Part shown: one piece after another, positions 34,533 to 43,391 of the stretch
Layout: each line of letters begins with the position of its first letter
How positions within the stretch are numbered: position 1 is the first letter of the stretch
Origin: a bacterium
GTDB lineage: Bacteria; Electryoneota; Electryoneia; Electryoneales; Electryoneaceae
Assembly (NCBI GenBank): GCA_020444265.1
Contig: JAHLLH010000001.1
Location: 124,001-188,000 of the forward strand
DNA length: 64,000 bases
Reading direction: 5' to 3'
Translations under genes and position numbers: made by a program
Notes under the pieces: model-generated
Told to the model about the DNA's origin: nothing
Seen by the model: the letters and a program-made list of their open reading frames with translations, nothing else
Databases searched by the model: none

Positions 34533-35393
34533 CTACTGGAGGAGTTGTTGATGCAGTTCTGCGCCGAGTTCGATCTCCTGCTTTGAGGCAGCGATCAGGT
34601 CTTCCGGTTTGAACGGTGTATGCGGGATGTACCTGGACAATCCTTCCCATACCGGATCCGCAGCGAGAGTAGTGGAATTGGTTTCCCTTGCCACATAAAC
34701 TCCATAATGCGCGGTAATCCGGTTGGCGAGGTAGCCGAGGTAGACACTCGGGAAGTGTTTTTCAGCTTCGATCGGTGCATGGTGGTAGCGCACGACATGA
34801 TGGATCGTTTCGGGCAGGTTCCACCGTTTGCAGAGGATCGCCCCAATCCTTGGGTGATCAAAGCCGAGTACTTCCTGTTCAGCATCGAGCCAACTGAGCT
34901 GCTTTTCATCAGCAAGAGTGACCATGTCGACAAAATCTTCCTCGAAGAAGGAGGCGAGAACGAGATGGCCCATGTCATGCAGAAGCGCACCGGTTAGGGA
35001 TTCAGAATACTCGCGGATCTTTAATCGAGTGGCGAGACCACGTACGACTTCCGCGACCGTGATGCAGTGCAGCCAGAAACTGGAATAATCAAACTGTCCG
35101 CCGACACGGATGGACGGGAAGGCATTCAGAAAGGTGATGGCACGGATAATCCGTGCGGTTTCTTCCAGCCCCAACACCACCAGGGCCATCTTCAACGTGG
35201 AAACTTGACGGCTTAACCCATAGTACGAGGAATTGGCGACACGCAAAACTTTCGCGGTCAGGGAAGGGTCATTGCTCATCAACTCTTCAAGGTCCTTAAT
35301 GCCAGCGTCAGGATCCGATGTTTTTTGCAAAACCTTCATCGCCACTTCTGGAAGAGTTGGCAGACTCTGCAGGTTTTCCAGCAGCGCATCCAT
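34533..35393 (-). CDS. HDOD-domain signalling protein
   Basis: 286 residues from ATG 35393 (MDALLENLQSLPTLPEVAMK). The open frame continues upstream through the tRNA-Phe gene, so a start before about 35430 is excluded. An in-frame GTG at 35411, with GGGGGC before it, is an alternative. The HDOD fold is clear: LPTLPEVAMKVLQ, then LEELMSNDPSLTAKVLRVANSSYYG, read here as NDPSLTAKVLRVANSSYYG, then GALLHDMGHLVLASFF. HDOD proteins are HD-like output domains without proven hydrolase activity, linked to c-di-GMP, chemotaxis or stress signalling. No partner is fused, so its input is unknown. Confidence 0.87.
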   Translation of the reverse strand: MDALLENLQSLPTLPEVAMKVLQKTSDPDAGIKDLEELMSNDPSLTAKVLRVANSSYYGLSRQVSTLKMALVVLGLEETARIIRAITFLNAFPSIRVGGQFDYSSFWLHCITVAEVVRGLATRLKIREYSESLTGALLHDMGHLVLASFFEEDFVDMVTLADEKQLSWLDAEQEVLGFDHPRIGAILCKRWNLPETIHHVVRYHHAPIEAEKHFPSVYLGYLANRITAHYGVYVARETNSTTLAADPVWEGLSRYIPHTPFKPEDLIAASKQEIELGAELHQQLLQ

Positions 35394-35584
35394 GCTGAAA
35401 GGATCCCTCACCGTGCCCCCATTCCCAACGATCACCAAACTGTCCTCGTTACGACAGGTATCAACCTTAATCGCCAAAAATACCACAAACTGACTCTCGG
35501 CGCAATCCGAATGAGTTTTCACAATAAGAGGGTGTGGGCGGTGTGCAGGTATCAATCTTTTATAAAGGGGGATGCAGGGGAAAG

Positions 35585-35611
35585 CAAAAGAACCGCAACA
35601 ATGATTGCGGT
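35585..35611 (-). terminator. Terminator of the tRNA-Phe transcript
   Basis: On the minus strand the stem ACCGCAA/TTGCGGT with a six-base loop is followed by TCTTTTGC. It lies 10 nt after the tRNA 3' end. Confidence 0.75.
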
Positions 35612-35620
35612 CCTTTGCGG

Positions 35621-35693
<73 letters not shown>

Positions 35694-35934
35694 ATGAAAA
35701 TGTGCGCCGGGGGCCTGGCGTAGGGACCCCGCTTTTTTGGCGCCCGGAAAAAGTAGGGGACAAGGGTTGCGTTGTCAAGCCTGATTAAGAGACACCGGGG
35801 CCGTTGACGAATGCAGGGATACTGGAAGCTGACTGGGGCGGTGTCAAATACGCCATTCGTGTGAGATCGCTGAGCGGGGAAGACTGAACATCTGTTTGGT
35901 TTTAGGGGAGATCGTCCAGTGACCACAGCTGAAC

Positions 35935-35962
35935 AAAAAATACCCGGCGGATGTCCGCCGGG
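35935..35962 (-). terminator. Terminator of the PepF-like gene
   Basis: On the minus strand CCCGGCGGA-CA-TCCGCCGGG is followed by TATTTTTTG. It lies 31 nt beyond the stop codon of the peptidase gene. Confidence 0.88.
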
Positions 35963-35993
35963 CATTGAAATGGATATGAATGATGCGAGGAAC

Positions 35994-37925
35994 TTACTCG
36001 TCCATCATCTCCTCATCCATCATCATCGCTTTTCGCTCACGCAGCAACTTGCTCATCTCATCGAGCGTCTGCTTGTAGTCGACCATGACAGACTTGATCA
36101 CGTCTGGGTTGTTCATGTCAACGCCCGCGACCTTGAGCGCATCCATCGGGTAAACACTACCACCCAGCTTCAGCATGTCGAGGTATCCCTGAACCGCTTC
36201 ATCCTGGTTGCCGGAGCGGAAATTGGCAGCAATGGCCTGACCGGCGGAGAAGCTGGTCGCATAGACCCAGACATAGTAGCTGCGGTAGAAGTGGCTGACA
36301 CGTGCCCAGCCGGCGCGATATTCAGCATCGAGCACCAGTTCCGGACCGTAATACTGCTTCCAAAGCTCTTCGTAGATGTCGCCCAGCGATTCCTGGGTGA
36401 CAGCTGCCCCGGATTCCGCCAGCTTGTGCGCACGATCTTCAAACTCGTGGAAGAAGATCTGGCGCAGGAAGGTGCCGGTAATGTTGTTCAGGTGCAGGTT
36501 CAGCAGGTCGAGACGTTCTGTCGGATCCTCTGTCCGTTCCAGCATCCACTCGAAGAAGAGGGCTTCACTGGCGACTGACGCAACTTCTGCGACGAACAGC
36601 GAGTAGTCACTGTACTGGAAGGGCTGGTTCTTGTTGGCCATGTAAGTATGAACTGAATGGCCCATCTCGTGGACGAGGGTGAAGACATCTTCCAGCGTAC
36701 CACCCCAGTTCAGCAGGAGGTAGGGAACACTGTTGTAGGTACCCCAGGAGTAAGCACCGCCACGTTTGCCCTCATTGGCATAGACATCAACCCAACGCTC
36801 GTTGAAGGCACGTTCCGCGATCGTGGCATACTCTTCACCATAGGTCTCGCCCCAGAACTCAAGCGCCAGCTCAGTCGCCTGCTTGAAGGTGAAGCTACGC
36901 TGTGCTTCGGCAACCAGCGGGACATAGAGGTCGTAAACATGGAATTCATCGAGGTCGAGGATTTCCTTACGAAGCGAAGCGTACTGCTGCGGCAGTTCGA
37001 TGTTGTCGTGGACCGTTTCCACCAGATTGTTCACGACACTCGACGGCACATTGGAGTTTGCCAGGACACGGTCCAGGGTGCGGTCGTAGTTGCGTGCTTC
37101 GGTAAAGAAGATGTCGTTCTGTAGTTGGCCGTTGTAGGTGGCCGCAAAGGTATTGCCGTACTTGGTGTAGGTGCCGAAGATTGCCAGGCTGGCATCCTTG
37201 CGGATACGACGGTCCTGGTTGGAAACGAAGGAGTAATATAACGACGGTGTCGCGGTGACTGTGTCGCCCTTCTCATCCACAATTTCCGGCCATTCCGCAT
37301 CGGCGCTGGTCAGGTTGGAGTAGGCTTCGAAGCCTGCACCGGACATCGGACCAGCTGCGGCGAGCAGCTGCTCTACTTCCTTGTTGCGAATGTGTGGCTT
37401 CAGACGGACGAGATTGTCGATGTAATGTTGCCAGGGTTCAAGGGTGGCCGATTTACGGAATTTCTTCAGCTTCTTGTCGGAAATGGCCGTGATTTCAGGG
37501 TCAATGAACGAGGTCGCCTGGGACACTTTCGCGGCGAGGCCACGGACACGCAGGTACATGTCGTTCGCACCGCTGTTGCGGGTGTCGAGGTCACGAGTCT
37601 GGCTCGCATAAACCTGCAATTCGCTGAACTGTTCCCAGAGATTGTAGTTGAGAGCCAGGGCGGCGGCGACATTGTCCGCAGACTTACCGAGGGTGCCCTT
37701 CAACTCGTCCATCGCTGGAATCGATTCTTCCAGCTTAACATAGGCGGCTTCAAAATCTTCGGGAGTCTCGAAAATGAGTGTCAGGTCCCATGTGTACTCC
37801 GTCGGGATCTCGTCACGGCTGGAGTAGTAGGGTGCGGCATCCTCTTCTGCCTGGACGGGCAACGGCGCGAATGCTGCTGTCAGGACAAAGAGGAAAAGGG
37901 TAAAGAGAAGGGTGGTACGTTTCAT
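35994..37925 (-). CDS. Exported oligoendopeptidase F-like (M3B) zinc metallopeptidase
   Basis: 643 residues with a signal peptide (MKRTTLLFTLFLFVLTAAFA, likely cut after PVQA). It follows the PepF plan: N-terminal helical part (YTWDLTLIFETPEDFEAAY), then the zinc site H419-E420-M-G-H423 (LVHEMGHSVHTY), with the third ligand glutamate in FVAEVASVASE, and the conserved C-terminal RAGWARVSHFY. PepF enzymes cleave short peptides; a signal peptide is unusual for PepF and places this one in the periplasm or outside. The tail is Met/Glu-rich (MMMDEEMMDE). It is single, with its own terminator. Confidence 0.92.
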   Translation of the reverse strand: MKRTTLLFTLFLFVLTAAFAPLPVQAEEDAAPYYSSRDEIPTEYTWDLTLIFETPEDFEAAYVKLEESIPAMDELKGTLGKSADNVAAALALNYNLWEQFSELQVYASQTRDLDTRNSGANDMYLRVRGLAAKVSQATSFIDPEITAISDKKLKKFRKSATLEPWQHYIDNLVRLKPHIRNKEVEQLLAAAGPMSGAGFEAYSNLTSADAEWPEIVDEKGDTVTATPSLYYSFVSNQDRRIRKDASLAIFGTYTKYGNTFAATYNGQLQNDIFFTEARNYDRTLDRVLANSNVPSSVVNNLVETVHDNIELPQQYASLRKEILDLDEFHVYDLYVPLVAEAQRSFTFKQATELALEFWGETYGEEYATIAERAFNERWVDVYANEGKRGGAYSWGTYNSVPYLLLNWGGTLEDVFTLVHEMGHSVHTYMANKNQPFQYSDYSLFVAEVASVASEALFFEWMLERTEDPTERLDLLNLHLNNITGTFLRQIFFHEFEDRAHKLAESGAAVTQESLGDIYEELWKQYYGPELVLDAEYRAGWARVSHFYRSYYVWVYATSFSAGQAIAANFRSGNQDEAVQGYLDMLKLGGSVYPMDALKVAGVDMNNPDVIKSVMVDYKQTLDEMSKLLRERKAMMMDEEMMDE

Positions 37926-38066
37926 CTGAAAGTGATCCTTTCGTTGTCGGCTCAGGGACCGTGGTCATTCGATCCAATTGGCGCAAAATAGACGATGGAG
38001 GGAGGGGAGACAAGCATCCTCACCTCGATCCTGCGAGGAAAAATTGCTGTGTTTGAATCTTTCGTA

Positions 38067-38116
38067 TCGTTGTGTCAGATCCCATGTCGTTGTATCAGAT
38101 CCGTAGATCTGACACG
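38067..38116. repeat. Operator-like repeat cluster between pepF-like and HTH-REC genes
   Basis: The 16-base element TCGTTGTRTCAGATCC occurs twice in direct order (38067-38082 and 38087-38102, 20-bp spacing, about two helical turns). A reversed half-copy AGATCTGACACG follows at 38105-38116. It sits about 140 nt upstream of the minus-strand pepF-like start and 230 nt upstream of the HTH-REC start. It looks like a cooperative binding site, regulator unknown. Confidence 0.5.
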
Positions 38117-38348
38117 TCCAGCACACTTTCAGCATCACATTCCTGAGAACTGCTGGCAGAAACCTCGTCCTATTTGGAAGCTGCAAACCAAACTGATACC
38201 GAGGCAGAATTGTCAGTTTCAATCTTAAAGTCCAAAAAACCAGAAGGAGACGCCGAGAGTCGCGGGTGCAAAAAACACCAAAATCTGTTGAAGATGTTAC
38301 TGCGTTATGTGTATATACTAGATGTACATATCAACTTGTGGGTGATTG

Positions 38349-38990
38349 ATGGATCTCAACAGCAAGGAAGTACTGTCGACTTTTGAGGTTGCGAAAATTG
38401 TCGGCGTACACCACCAGACGGTTAACAGCTGGGTTCGTAAAGGTTGGCTGAATGCTGCCCGCACCCCCGGCGGCCATCGTCGCATCCATCGCGACGAACT
38501 CGAGCGCTTCCTTCGCAAACACCAGCAAAAGGTCGAAACGGCACCCGCCGCCGAACCGAGCACGAAGCAGGTGTTGATTGTTGAAGATGACGATGCGACT
38601 CGAGAATTCCTCGTCCGTGCCATCCACGAAATGTTCCCGGCGTTGGATGTCGATTATGCGACCGATGGCTACGATGCGGGTCGTAAGCTGAGTCGGCGAG
38701 TCCCGAATATCGTCTTTCTCGACCTGATGATGCCGGGATTGGATGGTTTCCATGTTCTGCGCGACATCCGTAGCGATACACGTCTGCGAGGCATCCATGT
38801 TATCGTGGTCACAGGCCATCACACCCGAAAAAATGGGGAAGAGGCGTTGCGTTCCGGCGCAAACCTGGTCTTGACCAAACCGATCCAGCTCGATGTGATC
38901 AACAAGATTGTCCAGCACCTTGTCGTAGAAGATCGCCCCGTCGATTCGCTGAAGGTTCCCCTCGAATCGATCGCGCCCTTTTTCGAATAG
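38349..38990 (+). CDS. Excisionase/MerR-type HTH fused to a response-regulator receiver domain
   Basis: 213 residues. Residues 1-60 form an excisionase/MerR-like helix-turn-helix (LSTFEVAKIVGVHHQTVNSWVRKG, in part EVAKIVGVHHQTVNSW, then GGHRRIHRDELERFL). A short Ala/Pro linker joins it to a CheY-like receiver at about 75-205: acidic pair VLIVEDDDAT, phospho-acceptor D in NIVFLDLMMPGLDG, Thr in IVVTGHH and Lys in LVLTKPIQ. The DNA-binding domain precedes the receiver, the reverse of most response regulators. No histidine kinase is adjacent. ATG 38349 has only a weak GGGTG upstream. A possible promoter is TTGAAG (38288) with TATATA (38312). Confidence 0.85.
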   Translation: MDLNSKEVLSTFEVAKIVGVHHQTVNSWVRKGWLNAARTPGGHRRIHRDELERFLRKHQQKVETAPAAEPSTKQVLIVEDDDATREFLVRAIHEMFPALDVDYATDGYDAGRKLSRRVPNIVFLDLMMPGLDGFHVLRDIRSDTRLRGIHVIVVTGHHTRKNGEEALRSGANLVLTKPIQLDVINKIVQHLVVEDRPVDSLKVPLESIAPFFE

Positions 38991-39136
38991 GTCGCTCAAC
39001 GGATAGATGGTTTCGTGGACGGTCCCGGCAGCATCCGGGGCCGTCTCTCTGTCACCCCGTGCGGGTTTGCGTTGCCAAAACCCTCCCGCTATATTCGATG
39101 CGTTTCGGGAGAGGGAGTAGACCTCTTTCCGAGGTT

Positions 39137-39209
39137 GCCACCTTAGCTCAGTTGGTAGAGCAATGCATTCGTAATGCATAGGTCTGCGGTTCAAGTCCGC
39201 AAGGTGGCT
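39137..39209 (+). tRNA. tRNA-Thr (anticodon CGT)
   Basis: Cloverleaf: acceptor GCCACCT/AGGTGGC, D-arm GCTCAGTTGGTAGAGC, anticodon stem ATGCA/TGCAT with loop TTCGTAA, T-arm TGCGG-TTCAAGT-CCGCA, discriminator T. CCA is not encoded. A terminator follows 6 nt later. Confidence 0.97.
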
Positions 39210-39215
39210 CGATTT

Positions 39216-39244
39216 ACAGCCCGTCCCATGGACGGGCTGTTTCT
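39216..39244 (+). terminator. Terminator of the tRNA-Thr transcript
   Basis: Perfect 11-bp stem ACAGCCCGTCC/GGACGGGCTGT with a CAT loop, then TTCTGTT. Confidence 0.8.
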
Positions 39245-39418
39245 GTTAGAGTTGATTCCGATTCGTGTTTGTACGCTTTTTTTCTGCACATCGAAACACT
39301 CTTGCAAAACTCCCCTGTGCCGTCGATATTGCTACTATATCCAGTCTATCAACCCACTGTATTGAAATTGAGCTAGTTGTACCGGGACGGTAGACCTCAT
39401 GCTGTTGCGGGGGCAATA

Positions 39419-41365
39419 ATGAAGCGACTATTCCTCTTTATCCTTGTTCTCTCCCATCTGACTGGTATTGTCAGCGCCTCGATTCTGCATGTACCGAACG
39501 ATTTTCCGACCATTCAGAATGCGATCCACCAGTCCACTTCCGGGGATACCATTCTGGTCGCCGAGGGGACGTACCATGAATTTGTCAGGATCGAATCCCA
39601 CCCTGTGACTATCGCCAGTAGCTACCTGTTCGATCAAAACCCTGATCACATAGAGCGTACGGTGTTGGCGGGTGCATTGGATCAGGATGGCACGCTGAAA
39701 CTGATGAACATCGATCTGCGGGGGACGGGGGAGACTCGTCTGGTGGGTGTAACATTTACAAGTGATTCTTCCATCGCAGGTACAAACGGAAACCTTCTTG
39801 TATGGCGCAATGGCCCCGGTGAAATCCGAAACTGTCGTTTCACAAGGTTGGGTACACCCGAGTACGGAACCGCGTTAAGTATCTTTACTGCTGATAGGGT
39901 AACCATCCGTCAAACGAGCTTTATTGAAAATGAGTACCGAAGCATCTACGCTGACCGAAGCAATTTTATCGTTGACGATTGTCGGTTTGAACGGAACTTC
40001 AGTGCAGCTATTTACTCTACTAAGTCTGACCTGACGGTTCAGAATTCCACGTTTCAGCACCATCGGAGCAGCATCGGTGTAATCGCGATCTTTAACAGGG
40101 AAGATGTCAGCCCGGAGATCCTGATCGAAGGAAATGTGTTCCATCAGAATGAAGTAAGCGGTTTATTCAGCGCGCCCCTATTTATCTACAAGGGGTCGAA
40201 CAACCGGGTTACCAATAACCGGTTTACGGAGAACCGGTCGGACCTTGGTGCTGCAAGTGGCGTAAAGGTGACGAATGCGGAGTATGTTCAGGTTGACCGT
40301 AATCTCTTCGAGGGAAACATCAGCTACAGGTCAACTACGGCACTCGAATTGCTTTCCCACGCGGATGTTAACCTGAATATCTTCCGCAATAACAGGGGCC
40401 TGCAATACTTGACCTGTTGTATCCTTTCAAGCAACCTGGTCAACCCCGAGGTTCACTTCAGACGCAATCTCTTCATACAGAACGCACCACTGGTTGAGGG
40501 TTATATTCCAGAATGGGCGGGGGTTCTCATCGGTTATCAGGATGCGACCGTCAGCGTTGAGCAATGTGATTTTGTCGGCAATGTTGGTGGAGGTGAGAGC
40601 GTCATCTCGTTCGCATCGGATCAGGCAGAAGCTCGAAACAACTTTTGGGGTGATCCCTCCGGACCCTATCACTCGACCTCCAACCCGGGCGGATTGGGCG
40701 AAATAATTGATCTGGAACCGGAGCAGTTCCTCCCCTTTTCAAGCGAGCATTATTTCCTGCCAAACCTTTGGATGAGGGGGGATGCTTTTGACATCGGGGA
40801 GACTTTGCCAGACCAACCAGTAACCAAAACCCTTTGGGTGACAAACAATGGTATCATGGATCTGATTCTCTATTCCATCGGCTCAAACAACTCCGTTTTT
40901 CGTGCGGTCGCTCAGTTTGATACCTTGCATGAAGGCGAGTACGGCGCGGTTGATCTCTATTTCGAACCAACTGAAGTTGGGCAACAGTCGGCAATCCTGT
41001 CGTTTGCTTCGAATGATCCTTTTGCTACACGTGATCGCCTGGAGGTTACTGGAACATGCAGCCGAACACTTGATGCTGCGGAAGATAATGCCCTCCCGGA
41101 CCGTTTTTCAGTCGCCCCGTCACATCCGAATCCCTTTAATGCGGAGACTCGTTTTTCCATTTCTCTGCCTGAGACGGGGGAGTTGAGGGTTCGAGTCATC
41201 GATGTGCAGGGCAGGGAGGTGGCCCAGTTGACGAATGGAATGCTAAGAGCTGGTACCCACCAGTTTTCCTGGCGTGCGGAAGATGTCAGCAGCGGGATTT
41301 ACTTCCTGGATGTCCAAACCTCCGCGGGCAAACATGTTGTTCAGAAGCTGGTGTTGATTCGATAA
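39419..41365 (+). CDS. Secreted right-handed beta-helix protein with ASH-like module and T9SS sorting domain (second copy type)
   Basis: 648 residues. The signal peptide (LFLFILVLSHLTGIVSA) is followed by a parallel beta-helix starting LHVPNDFPTIQNAIHQSTSGDTILVAEGTY, in part FPTIQNAIHQS and GDTILVAEGTY, almost the same opening as the protein at 20034. Rungs such as NRVTNNRFTENRS and VQVDRNLFEGN follow. An ASH-like module (FDIGETLPDQPVTKTLWVTN) and a T9SS domain (HPNPFNAETRFSISLP to KLVLIR) close it. ATG 39419 has GCGGGGGC upstream and directly precedes the signal peptide. It is probably a surface or secreted polysaccharide-binding protein; activity cannot be assigned. It converges on trxB through a shared terminator. 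Confidence 0.85.
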   Translation: MKRLFLFILVLSHLTGIVSASILHVPNDFPTIQNAIHQSTSGDTILVAEGTYHEFVRIESHPVTIASSYLFDQNPDHIERTVLAGALDQDGTLKLMNIDLRGTGETRLVGVTFTSDSSIAGTNGNLLVWRNGPGEIRNCRFTRLGTPEYGTALSIFTADRVTIRQTSFIENEYRSIYADRSNFIVDDCRFERNFSAAIYSTKSDLTVQNSTFQHHRSSIGVIAIFNREDVSPEILIEGNVFHQNEVSGLFSAPLFIYKGSNNRVTNNRFTENRSDLGAASGVKVTNAEYVQVDRNLFEGNISYRSTTALELLSHADVNLNIFRNNRGLQYLTCCILSSNLVNPEVHFRRNLFIQNAPLVEGYIPEWAGVLIGYQDATVSVEQCDFVGNVGGGESVISFASDQAEARNNFWGDPSGPYHSTSNPGGLGEIIDLEPEQFLPFSSEHYFLPNLWMRGDAFDIGETLPDQPVTKTLWVTNNGIMDLILYSIGSNNSVFRAVAQFDTLHEGEYGAVDLYFEPTEVGQQSAILSFASNDPFATRDRLEVTGTCSRTLDAAEDNALPDRFSVAPSHPNPFNAETRFSISLPETGELRVRVIDVQGREVAQLTNGMLRAGTHQFSWRAEDVSSGIYFLDVQTSAGKHVVQKLVLIR

Positions 41366-41387
41366 GGACCAAGAACGCACAATAGAA

Positions 41388-41417
41388 AAGGGGCATGGCG
41401 AATTCGCCATGCCCCTT
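41388..41417. terminator. Bidirectional terminator between the beta-helix gene and trxB
   Basis: Perfect 13-bp stem AAGGGGCATGGCG/CGCCATGCCCCTT with an AATT loop; A-rich before and TTGTT after. Confidence 0.85.
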
Positions 41418-41437
41418 GTTGCATGCTGTAGATCAGA

Positions 41438-42415
41438 TCAGGCATGAGCTTCGGCGTTGGCTTCTTCCGTTTCCTCGGCCTTTTCTTCCAGCCAACGTTC
41501 CGCATCAATCGCTGCACGGCAGCCCGATCCGGCGGCGGTGACCGCTTGACGGTAGACATGGTCACGTACATCACCAGCAGCGAAGACGCCTTCGATTTCC
41601 GTGCGGGTCGAATCGGCATCCGCGATCAGGTAGCCCGTTTCATCCATTGAAAGCTGGCCAGCGAATAGGTCGGTGTTCGGCTTGTGGCCGATGGCGAGGA
41701 AGAAACCCTCGACGTTTAGGGTGCTCTTCTCGCCGGTGACCGTATCCTCGAGCGCCACCCCGGTCACACCACTCTCCTTGTCGCCAAGAACTTCGTTGAC
41801 CGTCTTGTTCCAATGTACAACGACCTTCTCATTGCTCAGCGCACGCTTCTGCATGATCTTGCTGGCACGGAACTCGTCGCGACGATGGATCAGGTGCACC
41901 TTGGAGGCATGTCGTGTCAGGTAAGTTGCCTCTTCCATGGCGGTATCGCCACCACCAACAACCGCTACCTCTTTGCCCGTGAAGAAGAATCCATCACACG
42001 TTGCACAGGCCGACACACCAAAACCCATCAACTCCTGCTCGCTCGGTAGACCAAGCCATTTGGCGGAGGCGCCTGTGGAGATGATAACGGCATCCGCGAG
42101 GATTTCCTCATCCTCTGCCCAGAGGCGGAAAGGCGAGCCGTGGGTCAGATCGACCTTGGTGACATCTTCATGGCGAAGTTCAGCGCCGAAACGGCCTGCC
42201 TGCTTGCGGAAAGCATCCATCATCTCCGGGCCGGTGATCCCTTCCGGGAAGCCAGGGTAGTTCTCGACGTCCGTTGTGATCATCAGCTGACCGCCGGAGG
42301 CGAAGCCTTCCATCACGAGGACGTTGAGATTTGCACGTGATGCGTAAATCGCGGCCGTGTAGCCTGCCGGGCCGCTTCCAATAATGACTACCTGGTAATG
42401 CTTTGTCTCGCCCAT
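41438..42415 (-). CDS. trxB: Thioredoxin reductase
   Basis: 325 residues. FAD-binding GxGxxG at the start ([17 protein letters not shown]), the second nucleotide-binding site [14 protein letters not shown], the redox pair C137-A-T-C140 ([12 protein letters not shown]) and the closing FAD motif [10 protein letters not shown] are all present. It reduces thioredoxin with NADPH in the cytoplasm. The C-terminus has an extra Glu/Ala-rich tail ([16 protein letters not shown]). It is 42 nt downstream of rsmE on the same strand and may be co-transcribed. It could feed electrons toward the TlpA-like and selenocysteine thioredoxin-fold proteins of the window only through a transmembrane relay, which is not seen here. 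Confidence 0.95.
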   Translation of the reverse strand: MGETKHYQVVIIGSGPAGYTAAIYASRANLNVLVMEGFASGGQLMITTDVENYPGFPEGITGPEMMDAFRKQAGRFGAELRHEDVTKVDLTHGSPFRLWAEDEEILADAVIISTGASAKWLGLPSEQELMGFGVSACATCDGFFFTGKEVAVVGGGDTAMEEATYLTRHASKVHLIHRRDEFRASKIMQKRALSNEKVVVHWNKTVNEVLGDKESGVTGVALEDTVTGEKSTLNVEGFFLAIGHKPNTDLFAGQLSMDETGYLIADADSTRTEIEGVFAAGDVRDHVYRQAVTAAGSGCRAAIDAERWLEEKAEETEEANAEAHA

Positions 42416-42457
42416 GGTTCGTCCGTTCTTTTTCAGTCCACTATCGATGATTGATGT

Positions 42458-43189
42458 TCACTTGTTTGGGTTGAGATCCGCTGTCAGGATCAGGTGTGAA
42501 ACACCTACTGCGACAGCTGTCTCGCTACGAAGCCGTCGGTCGCCCAGACGGACACGCTGAAATCCCGCATCCTCCAACATGCCCAGTTCCTCGTTGTGGA
42601 AACCACCTTCCGGGCCGATAGCGAGGGCAACCTGCTCTCCCGGGTTCATCTCCGGAAGTGGTCCGCCATCCCCATCCAGCAGGATCCGATGCGTTATCTC
42701 TCTTACTTCGATGCACCATTTGTCGAGGGGTTGCACCGGGTGGAGCGGAGGAACGAGGCCTCGGCCGCATTGTTTGGCAGCTGTCCGGGCGATACGCTCC
42801 GCTCTGCTCGCTTTTTTATCGGTCCAACCGGCAACCGAATAGCGTGTCTCCAGAGGAGTGACCGAAGCGACACCCGCCTGCACTGCGAGGTTGATTGCAT
42901 CGCTGACATGGTCTGCCTTCAGCAGCCCAAGGCCGAGGTGGACTGTCAGGCCTGGCTCATTCCAGGCAGGTAGGGGGTCGCCAATGTTCAGGATGGCCGA
43001 GATGGAGTCCGCCTGTTGAAAGGAGGCGGGCCAGGCGGTACCCATGCCATCGATCAACATAACCTCGTCTCCCGGTCGAGCACGTCTCACCCGCAGCAGG
43101 TGATGGGCCTCATCGCCTTCGAGCAGGGCGGTGTTGCGAGCTGGATCGATGGAGGCTGGATCGACGATATACACTTCGAGTTGCGCCAT
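42458..43189 (-). CDS. rsmE: 16S rRNA m3U1498 methyltransferase
   Basis: 243 residues of the RsmE/SPOUT family. The conserved EGDEAHHLLRVRRARPGDEV, in part DEAHHLLRVRR, forms the N-terminal PUA-like part. The trefoil-knot SAM site is LAIGPEGGFHNEE, followed by RLGDRRLRSETAV. The enzyme methylates U1498 of 16S rRNA using SAM. The frame is open upstream, but MAQLEVYIVDPAS at 43189 matches the family start; its ribosome-binding site is weak. It precedes trxB and diverges from the M2/M3-type peptidase. Confidence 0.93.
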   Translation of the reverse strand: MAQLEVYIVDPASIDPARNTALLEGDEAHHLLRVRRARPGDEVMLIDGMGTAWPASFQQADSISAILNIGDPLPAWNEPGLTVHLGLGLLKADHVSDAINLAVQAGVASVTPLETRYSVAGWTDKKASRAERIARTAAKQCGRGLVPPLHPVQPLDKWCIEVREITHRILLDGDGGPLPEMNPGEQVALAIGPEGGFHNEELGMLEDAGFQRVRLGDRRLRSETAVAVGVSHLILTADLNPNK

Positions 43190-43391
43190 GGCCAAAGATA
43201 GGGACTGTCGTCCCTCTCTGCCACTCTGGCGGAAATGCGGTCGAACGGCCCTCATCGTGCAGAAACAGACCATACTCAACTTGCAAAAAATCGTGAAGAT
43301 TAGTACCTTTGCAGGCTAAATCTCAAGGACGATCCGTGCGAAGCGATGGTTCGTTTCGCACCCCTACCAGATGTGTACGGAGGAAGTGGCG

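Noticed and set aside
38331-39194. 287-codon minus-strand ORF over the HTH-REC gene
   Set aside because: It overlaps the tRNA-Thr gene and is a shadow of the HTH-REC frame, which has clear receiver motifs.
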